A DNA stretch of 64,000 nt from NCBI RefSeq assembly GCF_900095865.1, contig NZ_FMIZ01000006.1:620001-684000 (forward strand), read 5' to 3'. Position 1 is the first letter of the stretch. Every line of letters begins with the position of its first letter. The notes beneath the pieces were generated by a model. The model was given only the letters and a program-made list of their open reading frames with translations. It was not told the origin of the DNA and did not search any database. The position numbers and the translations under genes were made by a program. The DNA is from Massilioclostridium coli (lineage in GTDB: Bacteria > Bacillota > Clostridia > Oscillospirales > Ruminococcaceae). Below are positions 17,230-26,243 of this stretch, in pieces.

Positions 17230-18234
17230 ATGAACGAATATCCGAAACAGGATTCTATCAATCAGTACTCTCCCATATCCAATATCCCTGCTCCTATCCT
17301 GGAAAAAAGGGCAATTGTGCATACAGTTTCCAATATTGGCATTGTACTATTGTTATACCTCTTATTATCCGCTACCGTTCCACTTTTGCAAAACTGGATT
17401 ATCCAACACTGGGTAAAAACCAATTATACAGATTATGGTCAAATCATCACACAATCTCTTTCCATCCTCACTTTTGCAATTGTTTATTTAATTCCCACCG
17501 TATTGCTGTATTATAGTTTTCAGGGATACCGGTATCGTATTAAAAAGATGTGCCGTATCCCAAACCGCACTATTTTAATTGCGTCTATCCCAATGATGTT
17601 AAGTGTATTTGTGGTGGCCAATATTGGAATATCCAATTTTACTGCATTGTTAAATCACTTTCATATTTACGTGCTGCAACCAGCTGCGGTGTACCCAAAT
17701 AACCCTGTGGCACTGATACTATATGGTCTTTCTTTAACCATTGTGCCCGCCTTTTTTGAGGAAGTTTTGTTCCATGGGGTTATGCTGTATGCGCTCCGCC
17801 GTCATGGAGATACATTTGCGCTTATCCTTTCCTCTGTGTTGTTCGCAATAATGCACGGAAACCTTCCTTCCGCAATGAACGCATTTATTATGGGGTTGGT
17901 TATTGGATATTTTGTCATCCGTACTGGCAGCTTGTTAACAGGGATGTTACTGCATTTTATTAATAATGGCATGGTACTATTTTTAAACTGGATCCAGCTT
18001 TCTATGGATGGAAATCAAACAATTGTGTACATGATTTATATCATCTGCCTGCTGATTGGTTCTTTAAGCCTAATTATTTTAGTAAACCGAGATCCAAACT
18101 TATTTGTTGTTTACGATAAAAAAACTTATTTTAACAACAGTGAAAAAATTCGGTATGCCTTTGGTAATATTTTTATGATTGGCGTAATTATCTGTTGCTG
18201 TTTCCAAATATTCAGCACATTTACTATCATTTAA
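17230..18234 (+). CDS. CPBP family intramembrane metalloprotease
   Basis: 334 residues with about eight membrane helices. The CPBP (CAAX protease/bacteriocin-processing, ABI) signature is present: motif 1 EEVLFHG (about 177-183), motif 2 with LFAIMHGN (His about 210) and motif 3 GLVIGYFVIRTGSL ... LHFINN. The usual motif-1 arginine (EExxFR) is replaced by His, which also occurs in some homologues. Members cleave prenylated or membrane substrates, or serve in bacteriocin self-immunity; the target here is unknown. GTG-rich leader with AAAAGAGGTG before the ATG. Same-strand neighbour of the 562-residue membrane protein. Confidence 0.88.
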   Translation: MNEYPKQDSINQYSPISNIPAPILEKRAIVHTVSNIGIVLLLYLLLSATVPLLQNWIIQHWVKTNYTDYGQIITQSLSILTFAIVYLIPTVLLYYSFQGYRYRIKKMCRIPNRTILIASIPMMLSVFVVANIGISNFTALLNHFHIYVLQPAAVYPNNPVALILYGLSLTIVPAFFEEVLFHGVMLYALRRHGDTFALILSSVLFAIMHGNLPSAMNAFIMGLVIGYFVIRTGSLLTGMLLHFINNGMVLFLNWIQLSMDGNQTIVYMIYIICLLIGSLSLIILVNRDPNLFVVYDKKTYFNNSEKIRYAFGNIFMIGVIICCCFQIFSTFTII

Positions 18235-18252
18235 ACAATAAGGAGAACCAAA

Positions 18253-18729
18253 TTGACCGATCTTGATTATATGGAACTCGCCATAGAACAGGCAAAAATC
18301 GCAGCATCTCTTGGGGAAGTGCCAGTGGGAGCTGTTATTGTAAAAAATGATTCCATTGTTGCAACAGCCTATAATAGAAGGGAATTGGACAAAAACGCAT
18401 TGGCACATGCGGAACTACTGGCAATCGACCGTGCTTGCAAAAGGCTTGGTGGATGGCGTCTGTTTGGATGTACTTTGTACGTCACACTGGAGCCTTGCCC
18501 TATGTGCACGGGGGCTATTATCAATTCCCGTATTGACCGGGTGGTTTACGGCGCATTGGACCCAAAAGCGGGTTCCTGCGAATCTGTTATCCCATTGACC
18601 GAATTTCCTTATAACCATAAACCTATTTTGGAAGGTGGACTGCTTCAACAGGAATGTAGCCAGTTGTTATCGGATTTTTTTCAACAATTACGCAAGAAAA
18701 AGTTGAAAAAAACATCATACAAAAAATAA
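18253..18729 (+). CDS. tadA: tRNA-specific adenosine deaminase
   Basis: 158 residues. TadA deaminates A34 to inosine in tRNA-Arg(ACG), allowing CGU/CGC/CGA decoding, and is essential in most bacteria. The zinc site is intact: HAE (about residues 52-54, Glu as proton shuttle) and PCPMC (about 82-86). The start is TTG at 18253, since AGGAG is 7 bases upstream; the next ATG (18271) is too far. The C-terminal tail is Lys-rich (RKKKLKKTSYKK). Ends with a hairpin terminator. Confidence 0.95.
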   Translation: MTDLDYMELAIEQAKIAASLGEVPVGAVIVKNDSIVATAYNRRELDKNALAHAELLAIDRACKRLGGWRLFGCTLYVTLEPCPMCTGAIINSRIDRVVYGALDPKAGSCESVIPLTEFPYNHKPILEGGLLQQECSQLLSDFFQQLRKKKLKKTSYKK

Positions 18730-18747
18730 ATGGAATGATATGAATTT

Positions 18748-18793
18748 AAAAAATCGAAGGTTCTACGAATTCACTCAAGAATCTTCGATTTTT
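18748..18793 (+). terminator. tadA terminator
   Basis: AAAAATCGAAGGTTCT pairs with AGAATCTTCGATTTTT (one bulge), with a T-rich tail, 20 bases after the tadA stop. Confidence 0.8.
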
Positions 18794-18855
18794 CATTCTA
18801 TTTTACTATAATTCGACAAATTTTTCGTTTCTTCTAATAAATTGTATCCATGTAA

Positions 18856-18883
18856 TTGACAATCAGATGATTCATGATATAGT
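18856..18883 (+). promoter_or_regulatory. promoter of the XRE regulator
   Basis: Consensus TTGACA (18856-18861), 16 bases, TATAGT (18878-18883), about 70-100 bases before the gene. Confidence 0.75.
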
Positions 18884-18954
18884 AGAAGTATAAAAACAAT
18901 TAACATGGAACCTGTCATATCAAATGTTCCATACACATTTTAATAGAACAGGGA

Positions 18955-19200
18955 ATGATAAAAATGAGGGTGATGAAGATAACCATGAAATCTGCTGTAT
19001 CAAATAGACTACAGCAATTGTGCAAAGAACGCCATATTACGCTGCATTGGTTGGCCGTTCATTCTGGCGTAACTCCGTCTACCGTATACAGTATTATGAA
19101 TAGTAAAGGGGAGGATGTTTCTATCATTACCGTAAAACGTTTATGTGATGGGCTTAACATTACATTAAAAGAATTTTTTAATGATTCTGATTTTCAGTAA
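18955..19200 (+). CDS. small XRE-family helix-turn-helix regulator
   Basis: 81 residues if begun at 18955, or 71 from the ATG at 18985, which is better supported by the upstream GAGGGTGAT and by the usual family start (MK-AVS-RL-LC-ER). It is a Cro/C1-type DNA-binding domain alone: helices with LQQLCKERHITLHWLAVHSG, then VTPSTVYSIM as the recognition helix and ITVKRLCDGLNITLKEFF. Such single-domain regulators dimerise on palindromic operators. No partner gene is adjacent; downstream is decayed mobile DNA, so it may be a leftover of an acquired unit or a stand-alone regulator. Confidence 0.85.
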   Translation: MIKMRVMKITMKSAVSNRLQQLCKERHITLHWLAVHSGVTPSTVYSIMNSKGEDVSIITVKRLCDGLNITLKEFFNDSDFQ

Positions 19201-19212
19201 AAACCAATGGAT

Positions 19213-19264
19213 AAGGCAAAAAATAAATCTTTTACAGCATTGTGGAAGATTTATTTTTTGCCTT
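19213..19264 (+). terminator. long perfect hairpin after the XRE gene
   Basis: A perfect 19-bp stem (19213-19231 with 19246-19264) with a 14-base loop, 12 bases after the XRE stop. The 3' arm contains TTTATTTTTTG but no clean T-run follows, so it is a likely terminator and also a candidate processed RNA hairpin. Confidence 0.65.
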
Positions 19265-19392
19265 AATGTGTTGATATAACAGGTTGATTCTTTTGTCTTT
19301 CAAAATAATTCCCACATTCAACCCTTTCTATCCAAAACAACAAAGATGATATCCGGAAAGTCATGATCACCAGTTCAATGAAGTTGTAAGAT

Positions 19393-19432
19393 AAAGGTAG
19401 ACACATGGAAAACCACCATGTTGTCTACCTTT
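19393..19432. repeat. inverted repeat at the left edge of the IS remnant
   Basis: AAAGGTAGACACATGG against CCATGTTGTCTACCTTT, one bulged base. The right arm (TGTCTACCTTTTGTTTATG) resembles IS3-type terminal sequences that begin with TG, and directly precedes the remnant transposase leader. Either an IS end or a terminator. Confidence 0.4.
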
Positions 19433-19466
19433 TGTTTATGTTAAAATGAAGTTGGAGGTGGTAATC

Positions 19467-19885
19467 ATGAAAAAGGGATAAAACAGGCGGGAATGGACAC
19501 TTTTATTGGATACATTTAATAATGAGATATAGCACATCACGCAACGTCTGTTCACGGCAGTAACAAACCATATTACCATTGGCTTAGAGCAGCTGAAGCT
19601 GTTTGCAGAAAAGAAAGAGGAACAGACTCCCCAAGTAGTTTTCCATACCGACCAGGGTTCTATCTACTCCTCCCGGGCTTTTTGCCGAGCCCATGAACAC
19701 TATAACATACTTCGGTCAATGTCGTGAGAGGGAACTCCAACAGATAATCCAATCATAGAAGCACGAAACGAATGAATACTCTACCTTGACTTCAGGTTGG
19801 CAACCATGGATGATGTTCACTTACTCTTGGATAGGTATGTATATTACTTCAATAACAGGCGGCCTGCAGACGCCGTGGGCTTCTA
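19467..19885 (+). pseudogene. degenerate IS3-family transposase (orfB-type DDE)
   Basis: A GGAGGTGG site and ATG (19467) begin a frame that stops after four codons. Beyond it, pieces of an IS3/IS150-type OrfB can be read across frames: LLDTFNNEI, then in another frame HATSVHGSNKPYYHWL, then VVFHTDQGSIYSSRAF, EGTPTDNPIIEA and LDRYVYYFNNRRPADAV. The conserved HTDQG ... NPIIEA catalytic core is recognisable, but in-frame stops (TAG, TGA, TGA) and at least one frameshift interrupt it, and the N-terminal half is missing. It is clearly dead. The element has lost most of orfA, probably by internal deletion. Confidence 0.85.
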
Positions 19886-19954
19886 ATACTATGGTGTTTT
19901 TGGTATCTATTTTTTCTTGACAGATGCAGTTAGCTAGTGGCTTGAGTAAACCCT

Positions 19955-19990
19955 AGAAGGGCATAATACCGGAAAGCATCTAAACATGTG
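19955..19990 (+). other. possible degenerate 23S rRNA 3'-domain fragment
   Basis: The stretch around GAAGGGCATAATACCG and GAAAGCATCTAA looks like the conserved 23S rRNA segment GAAGGGATAACCGCTGAAAGCATCTAAG with small indels. Only about 35 bases are similar, so this may be chance. Confidence 0.3.
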
Positions 19991-20089
19991 CTGAAATATC
20001 TATCTTTTGCATCACTTGCCCTGCCGCCCGTAAACGAGTAATTTTTACAACGATAGTTTTTTCGTTACGATAAGATTACTGTTAGTAGC

Positions 20090-20156
20090 TCGCTTCGCTC
20101 GATGCTTAAAGTAAAGCTTTTGAGCGAGAGCCTCCACCGGCATAGCCGGTAGTTTC
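20090..20156. repeat. REP-like palindromic element
   Basis: Two nested inverted repeats: TCGCTC ... GAGCGA around an inner GCTT/AAGC, then ACCGGC-ATA-GCCGGT. GC-rich relative to its surroundings and non-coding. It resembles dispersed palindromic units of Clostridia; only one copy is in this window. Confidence 0.45.
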
Positions 20157-20168
20157 CATAACAACAAG

Positions 20169-20202
20169 AAAAAGCCGTTTGCTTTTTTGCAAACGGCTTT
20201 TT
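20169..20202 (-). terminator. ftsH terminator
   Basis: A perfect 11-bp stem AAGCCGTTTGC/GCAAACGGCTT flanked by A and T runs, about 10 bases after the ftsH stop. Confidence 0.9.
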
Positions 20203-20211
20203 ATCAATCCA

Positions 20212-22425
20212 CTATTTTTCTGTTGTAGATGAAGGATTCTGCTCTGCTTGTGCTTCTTTTCGTGCTTTTTCTTGCGCTTCCTGTTCATCCATCTTATGAA
20301 TATCTTCCAGGGTAATTTCACCTGTCATCAATTTTACAAAGGTATCTGCATCCACTTTTTCTTTGCGGATCAAGTACTGTGCTACTATTTCTAATTGGTC
20401 ACGGTGAGTAACCAAAATATCGTGGCAGGTTTTATAAGCGCGATCCATAATGGAACGAATTTCCTCATCAATCTCGGTTGCGACAGTTTCAGAGTAGTTT
20501 CGGGAGTTATTAAAGTCACGCCCCAGGAACACTTCGTGGTCGCTTTCCCCATATACAATAGGACCGAGCTTTTCACTAAAGCCATAACGGGTTACCATGT
20601 TCCGAGCAATGTCAGTTGCGCGTTCAATATCATTGGATGCGCCTGTGGAAATATCATCTAATACGATACTTTCGGCAATACGTCCACCCAGCAATACCAC
20701 CAGTTCTTCCTGCATATTCTGTTTTAATACATAACTTCTGTCATGTTCTGGCAAGGACATGGTATAGCCACCTGCCATACCACGTGGAATAATCGAAATC
20801 TGGTGTACAGGGTCCTGAGTTGGACTATAATAGGTAGCAACCGCATGCCCTGCCTCGTGGTAAGCGGTTAAACGTTTTTCTTTTTCGTTAATAATACGTG
20901 ATTTCTTTTCTGGTCCCGCAATTACTTTAATGGTGGCTTCTTCAATATCAGAAGCGGTAATTGCTTTATGGTTTTTACGGGCAGCTAACAGAGCCGCTTC
21001 GTTCATCAGGCTTTCCAAATCCGCACCAGTAAACCCTGCGGTGGATTTCGCGATTACACTTAAATCTACATCAAAGCCTAAAATCTTGTTGCGGGAGTGA
21101 ACTTTTAAGATTTCTTCACGGCCTTTTACATCTGGATAGCCTACTACAACCTGGCGGTCAAAACGTCCGGAACGCAACAACGCTGGGTCCAAAATATCCC
21201 TACGGTTGGTAGCCGCAATGATAATAACCCCTTCATTGGCGCCAAAACCATCCATTTCTACCAGCAACTGGTTCAATGTTTGTTCTCGTTCATCGTGTCC
21301 GCCGCCAAGGCCAGCGCCTCTTTGGCGTCCAACTGCGTCAATTTCATCGATAAAGATAATGGCTGGAGCGTTTTTCTTTGCTTGCTCAAACAGGTCACGC
21401 ACACGGGATGCACCAACACCAACATACATTTCCACGAAATCAGAACCAGAAATCGAGAAGAAAGGAACACCTGCTTCCCCTGCAACCGCACGGGCCAACA
21501 AGGTCTTACCTGTACCAGGAGGTCCTACTAACAACACACCTTTTGGTACACGGGCACCCAATTCATTAAACTTTTTCGGGTTTTTCAGGAACTCAACGAT
21601 TTCAGAAAGTTCTTCCTTTTCCTCTTCCGCACCTGCCACCTCATCAAAGGTAGTCGTACGTCCGCGTTCCATAGAATTTTTTAAATTCGCTTTTCCAAAC
21701 TGACCGATTTTACCTGCACCTGCATTTGCCTGTTTCATCATAAAGAACAACAGGCCTACAATCAACAATAAGGAAAGCGCGGTTGGAATCATCTGCAGCA
21801 GCCAAGAATTATCGCTTGCAGGAGTATAGTTCATTTCAATCATATCATCTGGATGTGCTTTGTTATATTCCAAAATCAATGGGTCAATCGAATTGACAAA
21901 CAAGTTTACACTTGGCACTTTATAGGTGATCTGATTGCTGCTCTGTCCATTTTTATTATTGGACTGGTTTCCATTTTGATTGCCATTCGCAGCGGCAACA
22001 CTACTGGATGATTCGCTAGAAGAAGCTTGTTCCGAGCTAGCCTGGCTCTCTGCAGTACTAGATTCTTCTGTACTGGATGTCTGGCTGGAGGATTCCGAAA
22101 CAGCACTACTGGTTGCATTGTTATTTTGGTTATCCTGACTATTGCCACCAAACAAAATATTATTGTTGGAACGGTCATTCGTATTGCTTTGGAACTTGCT
22201 CATATCAACGCCATCCCGCAGTTCCAGCTTTAATTCACCACTTCCTAAGTCCAATTCTCCAGCTTTTACCTGGTTGTTTTGGAACAGGCTTACAACCTCA
22301 TAATATTTCAGGTTGCTGCTAGGGCCTTTCATGTTCATTAACATGTAAATAGCCACACCTGCTAAAACCAAAATAATAATCACCGGGACAATAAAGGATT
22401 TACTGTTTTTGTTTTGGTTGTCCAA
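20212..22425 (-). CDS. ftsH: ATP-dependent zinc metalloprotease FtsH
   Basis: 737 residues, longer than the usual ~600-680. Membrane-bound AAA+ protease that removes misfolded membrane proteins and short-lived regulators. Order: TM helix 1 (about 9-30), an extracytoplasmic segment, TM helix 2 (about 208-228), Walker A GPPGTGKT (about 300), Walker B and SRH, and the zinc site HEAGH (about 523). The extracytoplasmic part carries an unusual Ser/Asn/Gln/Glu-rich low-complexity insert at about residues 80-167 (bases 21921-22185). The C-terminal tail is Glu/Gln/Ala-rich. It follows tilS by 100 bases, the widespread tilS-ftsH order. Confidence 0.97.
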   Translation of the reverse strand: MDNQNKNSKSFIVPVIIILVLAGVAIYMLMNMKGPSSNLKYYEVVSLFQNNQVKAGELDLGSGELKLELRDGVDMSKFQSNTNDRSNNNILFGGNSQDNQNNNATSSAVSESSSQTSSTEESSTAESQASSEQASSSESSSSVAAANGNQNGNQSNNKNGQSSNQITYKVPSVNLFVNSIDPLILEYNKAHPDDMIEMNYTPASDNSWLLQMIPTALSLLLIVGLLFFMMKQANAGAGKIGQFGKANLKNSMERGRTTTFDEVAGAEEEKEELSEIVEFLKNPKKFNELGARVPKGVLLVGPPGTGKTLLARAVAGEAGVPFFSISGSDFVEMYVGVGASRVRDLFEQAKKNAPAIIFIDEIDAVGRQRGAGLGGGHDEREQTLNQLLVEMDGFGANEGVIIIAATNRRDILDPALLRSGRFDRQVVVGYPDVKGREEILKVHSRNKILGFDVDLSVIAKSTAGFTGADLESLMNEAALLAARKNHKAITASDIEEATIKVIAGPEKKSRIINEKEKRLTAYHEAGHAVATYYSPTQDPVHQISIIPRGMAGGYTMSLPEHDRSYVLKQNMQEELVVLLGGRIAESIVLDDISTGASNDIERATDIARNMVTRYGFSEKLGPIVYGESDHEVFLGRDFNNSRNYSETVATEIDEEIRSIMDRAYKTCHDILVTHRDQLEIVAQYLIRKEKVDADTFVKLMTGEITLEDIHKMDEQEAQEKARKEAQAEQNPSSTTEK

Positions 22426-22526
22426 ACTCTCATCTCCCTTTTCAATTAGGTTTATTTTCGTAAAAACAAAGTTATATTTCTATCTTTTGGTATAACTGTG
22501 TGTATTCCTGTTACATAATATAGATG

Positions 22527-23855
22527 CTATTTTACAACAGTTTCTTTTTGAATCCATAAATATCTGGTTGTATGGGCGTCTGGCTGTACCCTCTGGTCAA
22601 TACCAAGGCCCTCTACCGCAAATACACCATTGTCATCCTCAAACACAGCAAGCAAATCCCTCTGTTCCAGTGGAATTTTTTGCTCGTTCCAATATTTTTT
22701 TACTTTCCGATTTGGATGATTCGGTAGGGAAATACGATCCCCGGGCATACGCTGTCTTATTTTAACTTTACCAAATATTTTATCATAATCCACAATAGAA
22801 TGAAAGAAATTTTTTGCAACATTTATGAATTGTTCGTAAATTTCTTGCCCTCCTACTAGAAGATGAAAGCCAAAAACCCGGCAATTGGTACAATTTTCAA
22901 CCTGATACTCAAAATAAGGGTGTCCTTCGACAGGAGTTTGTACGGATAACCAGCCGTTTTGACAAACTACAAAACGATTTCCTGGAACATTATATTTTCC
23001 AAACCCTCTTTCGCAAATCTGCAAAATGGATAAAATTAATTTGGTATCCGCCGGAATTTGATGCTGTTCCAAAAACAACGAAATAATCCTGCTGGATATT
23101 GCAGTTGGTACACCTATCATTCTTTCTACCCATAGTTTCCCTTTGTCAAACAGTAAATAAAATTGATGTTCCGCCTGTTTCTGCAACAACTCTCGGTCAG
23201 CTTCTAACAATTGGAATGTCCGCAGCATATTTTGGGCAAATCTAGGGTTGATCTCCTGTAATACTGGTACAACATGATGACGTATTTTATTCCGATTATA
23301 AAGATCCAAATCATTGGTACTATCCTGAACGTAGGGAAGATAAAATTCTTGGCAATACGCCTCAATTTCCTGCCGGGTAAAATCCAACAAAGGCCGAAGG
23401 ATTTTTCCTCTTTTTTGTGGGATGGAACAAAGCCCTGATAACGAGCTCCCCCTAGTAAGATGGAACAACATGGTTTCAATCCGGTCAGATAGGGTATGAG
23501 CTGTTAGAATCCAGCCATCTTTCCCTGCCAATTCCTCAAAAAAGGCATATCGCTGCTCCCTGCCGCAAACTTCTTCGGACTGCCTGTTTTCCTTCGCTAA
23601 CGAAGCAACATCCACCCGTTTGGAATAAAATAAAATTTGCTGTTTTTCACAATACTGCCGGACAAAATTTTCATCTCGGTCGCTTTCTTCTCCCCGTAAA
23701 CAATGATTCACATGGGCAACCATAATTTGTAAGGGTACTCCACAATGGCATACAGCATGTAATAACGCCATAGAGTCCGCCCCTCCAGATACTCCAATGA
23801 CCACAACCTCTCCTGCGTGGAACCATTTGGAAACTGAATCCTGTATTTTATTCAT
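22527..23855 (-). CDS. tilS: tRNA(Ile)-lysidine synthetase
   Basis: 442 residues from ATG 23855. TilS converts C34 of tRNA-Ile(CAU) to lysidine, switching it from Met to Ile identity. The PP-loop ATP motif SGGADS stands at residues 23-28 with this start, the usual place; the open frame extends 14 codons upstream into dnaB and is not used. Further motifs: HVNHCLRGEESDRDE (about 57-71) and a C-terminal TilS substrate-binding domain with RMPGDRI and WNEQKIPLEQRD. ATG overlaps the dnaB stop by 8 bases, so the two are coupled. Confidence 0.94.
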   Translation of the reverse strand: MNKIQDSVSKWFHAGEVVVIGVSGGADSMALLHAVCHCGVPLQIMVAHVNHCLRGEESDRDENFVRQYCEKQQILFYSKRVDVASLAKENRQSEEVCGREQRYAFFEELAGKDGWILTAHTLSDRIETMLFHLTRGSSLSGLCSIPQKRGKILRPLLDFTRQEIEAYCQEFYLPYVQDSTNDLDLYNRNKIRHHVVPVLQEINPRFAQNMLRTFQLLEADRELLQKQAEHQFYLLFDKGKLWVERMIGVPTAISSRIISLFLEQHQIPADTKLILSILQICERGFGKYNVPGNRFVVCQNGWLSVQTPVEGHPYFEYQVENCTNCRVFGFHLLVGGQEIYEQFINVAKNFFHSIVDYDKIFGKVKIRQRMPGDRISLPNHPNRKVKKYWNEQKIPLEQRDLLAVFEDDNGVFAVEGLGIDQRVQPDAHTTRYLWIQKETVVK

Positions 23856-25185
23856 GGTGAATCGTATCCAATCCTGTAAACCGGGTATACTGCCCATCCC
23901 AGCCTAATTCTACTGTGCCCACTTCACCATGACGGTTTTTGCCCACAATACACTCCGCAATGCCATGCTTTCCATCTTCCGGATTATAATATTCATCCCG
24001 ATACAAAAACAATACAATATCCGCATCCTGCTCAATAGAACCGGAATCACGCAAGTCGGAAAGCAGGGGACGATGATCCTGCCTAGCTTCCGGCCCACGT
24101 GCCAGCTGGGATAGGGCTATCACCGTTACATTCAACTCTTTTGCCATGATTTTTAAGTTACGGGTAATTTCAGAAATCTCCTGTACACGGTTTCCATCCC
24201 GTCGCCCGCTGTTCATCAACTGCAAATAGTCGATTACCACCAAGCCCAAATCCGGTAAGCGGCGCAACTTGGATTTCATCTCTGCAATAGTAATATTTGG
24301 AGTATCATCCAAATAAATTTTGGATTCACTCAGAGATTGCGCCCCTGCTGCCAATAGTGCCCATTCCTCCTGAGCCAAATTTCCGGTATGCAGCTTGGTG
24401 CTTTGAATCCTGCACTCGGAAGAAAGCATACGCTCTACCAGCTGTTGGCTGGACATTTCCAGAGAAAAGATTGCCACCTGACGTTTGCTCTTTCTCGCCG
24501 CATTGGCTGCCACATTTAACGCAAAGCTGGTTTTTCCCATTGCTGGCCGGGCTGCCAAAATAATCAGGTCGGATGGATTTAGACCGGTCAATACATGGTC
24601 TAACCCGGAAAAACCAGAGGATATTCCCACTTCTTTTTGCCCCGTTGCCAATTTATCCAGATGGTCAAATTCACGGCCGATTACTTCATTGATCGGGATT
24701 AAACTGGAGGAAGTTCTGCCCTGACGGATTTCATAAATTTTTTGTTCTGCGGTATCCAATATGGTTTCCGCATCCGCGCCACTATCCGTAGCTACTGATA
24801 TAATTTCCCGGGCTGCTAAAATCAAGGAACGGATGTAATACTTATCCTGAACAATCTTACAATATACTTCCATATTGGCCACAGATGGAACCATTTCCAT
24901 CAATCTGCCCAGGTATACCTTGGCATTTTCCGGTGTATCAAAAATATTCTCCGAAACTACGGCATCATATACTGTAATAAAATCAATCGGTTGCCCAGAA
25001 GTATACATGCGGGCAATGACCGCAAAAATCCGTTGATGCTGCTCCCGATAAAAGCTGGATACCCCAACAAACTTTAATGCGTCCGCCATATAGCTTGGGT
25101 CTAAAATCAAACCACCCAGCACCGACTGTTCCGCTTCCAAATTATAAGGAAGCTGCTCCAGTTCTATTTGATTTTCTAAATCCAT
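23848..25185 (-). CDS. dnaB: replicative DNA helicase DnaB (DnaC of Bacillus)
   Basis: 445 residues, the normal length. Hexameric 5'-3' helicase at the replication fork. N-terminal primase-interacting domain begins with LPYNLEAEQSVLGGLILDP; RecA-like C-terminal domain has Walker A ARPAMGKTS (about 207-215), Walker B VVIDYLQLM, and the DSGSIEQDAD motif. It lies downstream of rplI, and upstream of tilS with an overlap; the rplI-dnaB pairing is standard in Firmicutes. The rplI terminator before it implies a separate or attenuated transcript. Confidence 0.97.
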   Translation of the reverse strand: MDLENQIELEQLPYNLEAEQSVLGGLILDPSYMADALKFVGVSSFYREQHQRIFAVIARMYTSGQPIDFITVYDAVVSENIFDTPENAKVYLGRLMEMVPSVANMEVYCKIVQDKYYIRSLILAAREIISVATDSGADAETILDTAEQKIYEIRQGRTSSSLIPINEVIGREFDHLDKLATGQKEVGISSGFSGLDHVLTGLNPSDLIILAARPAMGKTSFALNVAANAARKSKRQVAIFSLEMSSQQLVERMLSSECRIQSTKLHTGNLAQEEWALLAAGAQSLSESKIYLDDTPNITIAEMKSKLRRLPDLGLVVIDYLQLMNSGRRDGNRVQEISEITRNLKIMAKELNVTVIALSQLARGPEARQDHRPLLSDLRDSGSIEQDADIVLFLYRDEYYNPEDGKHGIAECIVGKNRHGEVGTVELGWDGQYTRFTGLDTIHHE

Positions 25186-25310
25186 GTGACAGCTCCTTCC
25201 ATCAAAAAATGGATCTCCTCAAAGATGTTACCACTATAGCATATCTTGTTCCAATTGGCAATTAATTTTTCCTGTTTTACTAGCAGAACTATTTTTTGGA
25301 AACGATGAAA

Positions 25311-25336
25311 ATAAGCCGGAAAACATCCCGGCTTAT
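25311..25336 (-). terminator. rplI terminator/attenuator
   Basis: A perfect 9-bp stem ATAAGCCGG/CCGGCTTAT, about 20 bases after rplI and ahead of dnaB on the same strand; a short T-rich tail on the minus strand. Confidence 0.7.
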
Positions 25337-25354
25337 CCATCATTCAAAACATTG

Positions 25355-25798
25355 CTATGCTTCTACCACCATTAGTTTCATATTGGTAGTAACCCCTGTC
25401 AATACTTTCACTTCTACCTGGAAAGTACCAAAGCTTTTTACTTCGCCAACAGAGATTTTTCGTTTATCAATATCAAAACCAAACTCTTTTTTGATGGCCG
25501 CAGAAATTTCTTTCGCAGTAACAGAGCCAAATAATCTGCCAGCTGTGCCTGCTTTTGCAGCGATGGTAACCGTCTGGTCTTTTAGCTTGTCCGCAATCTG
25601 CTGTGCTGCTTTGATTTCCTCCTGCTTGTGGAACTCTTTTGCCTGGTCTTTATTTTTCTTTTCGGTCATCGCCTGTGCGGTTGCTTCCATCGCCATCTTT
25701 TTTGGAAATAAAAAGTTACGGGCATAACCGTCGCTTACATTGACAAGGTCCCCTTTTTTACCGGAGCCTTTTACATCTTGTAGTAAAATTACTTTCAT
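25355..25798 (-). CDS. rplI: 50S ribosomal protein L9
   Basis: 147 residues, standard. L9 binds 23S rRNA near the L1 stalk base and limits frameshifting. The signature [22 protein letters not shown] opens the protein; after the Gly/Lys-rich hinge comes the long helix, then the C-terminal domain ending [18 protein letters not shown]. It sits between gdpP (upstream) and dnaB, the conserved gdpP-rplI-dnaB order of Firmicutes, though here a 350-base gap separates it from gdpP. Confidence 0.97.
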   Translation of the reverse strand: MKVILLQDVKGSGKKGDLVNVSDGYARNFLFPKKMAMEATAQAMTEKKNKDQAKEFHKQEEIKAAQQIADKLKDQTVTIAAKAGTAGRLFGSVTAKEISAAIKKEFGFDIDKRKISVGEVKSFGTFQVEVKVLTGVTTNMKLMVVEA

Positions 25799-25858
25799 CG
25801 GTGGTTCCTCCTCTATATTATGTCTTTTTTTGATCGGAAGATTGATCGTTACAAATAC

Positions 25859-25887
25859 AAGATAACATAAAATGAAAATTTAATCAA
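25859..25887 (-). promoter_or_regulatory. probable rplI promoter
   Basis: Minus strand: TTGATT (25882-25887), 17 bases, TATCTT (25859-25864), about 60 bases upstream of rplI. Confidence 0.5.
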
Positions 25888-25934
25888 ATCAATATCCAAT
25901 TGATTTGTTCTAGCTTCTCTCAAGCAATGTATAT

Positions 25935-26243
25935 GTGAATTTAGGAAAGGGGGATTTAACCCCTTGCATCGTGTATTGCCTCATCACATACCTTGCCATC
26001 CTGTTATCCGTATTTTATTTTGTATACTCAAAGTTTTTATTTCCATCCAAAGGAAAAATTTATTCTGTTAAAACAACAGAAATAAATGGATACTCTTTTA
26101 AATTTTATGAAAACAAGGTTTTTCGAAAAACAGAAAATTCAATTTCATATTATGATTTTTTATCCGTCCGGGAATTTAAGTATTGGTCAATGGCATCCAA
26201 TAAATGCTGCCGCCCCTGTTCTAGATTGGTATTTTCCAATTGA
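25935..26243 (+). CDS. doubtful ORF with one membrane segment
   Basis: 102 codons from a GTG with no convincing ribosome binding site. Residues 10-37 form a plausible membrane helix followed by a short strand-rich segment (YSVKTTEINGYSFKFYENKVF). The last third runs antisense into gdpP by 94 bases, where it is probably not real protein, so if genuine it is a truncated gene. It fills the unusual 350-base gap between gdpP and rplI. Confidence 0.25.
   Translation: MNLGKGDLTPCIVYCLITYLAILLSVFYFVYSKFLFPSKGKIYSVKTTEINGYSFKFYENKVFRKTENSISYYDFLSVREFKYWSMASNKCCRPCSRLVFSN

Noticed and set aside
20106-20321. Open frame across the 3' end of ftsH
   Set aside because: Runs on the ftsH strand in another frame and through the terminator; no start signals.
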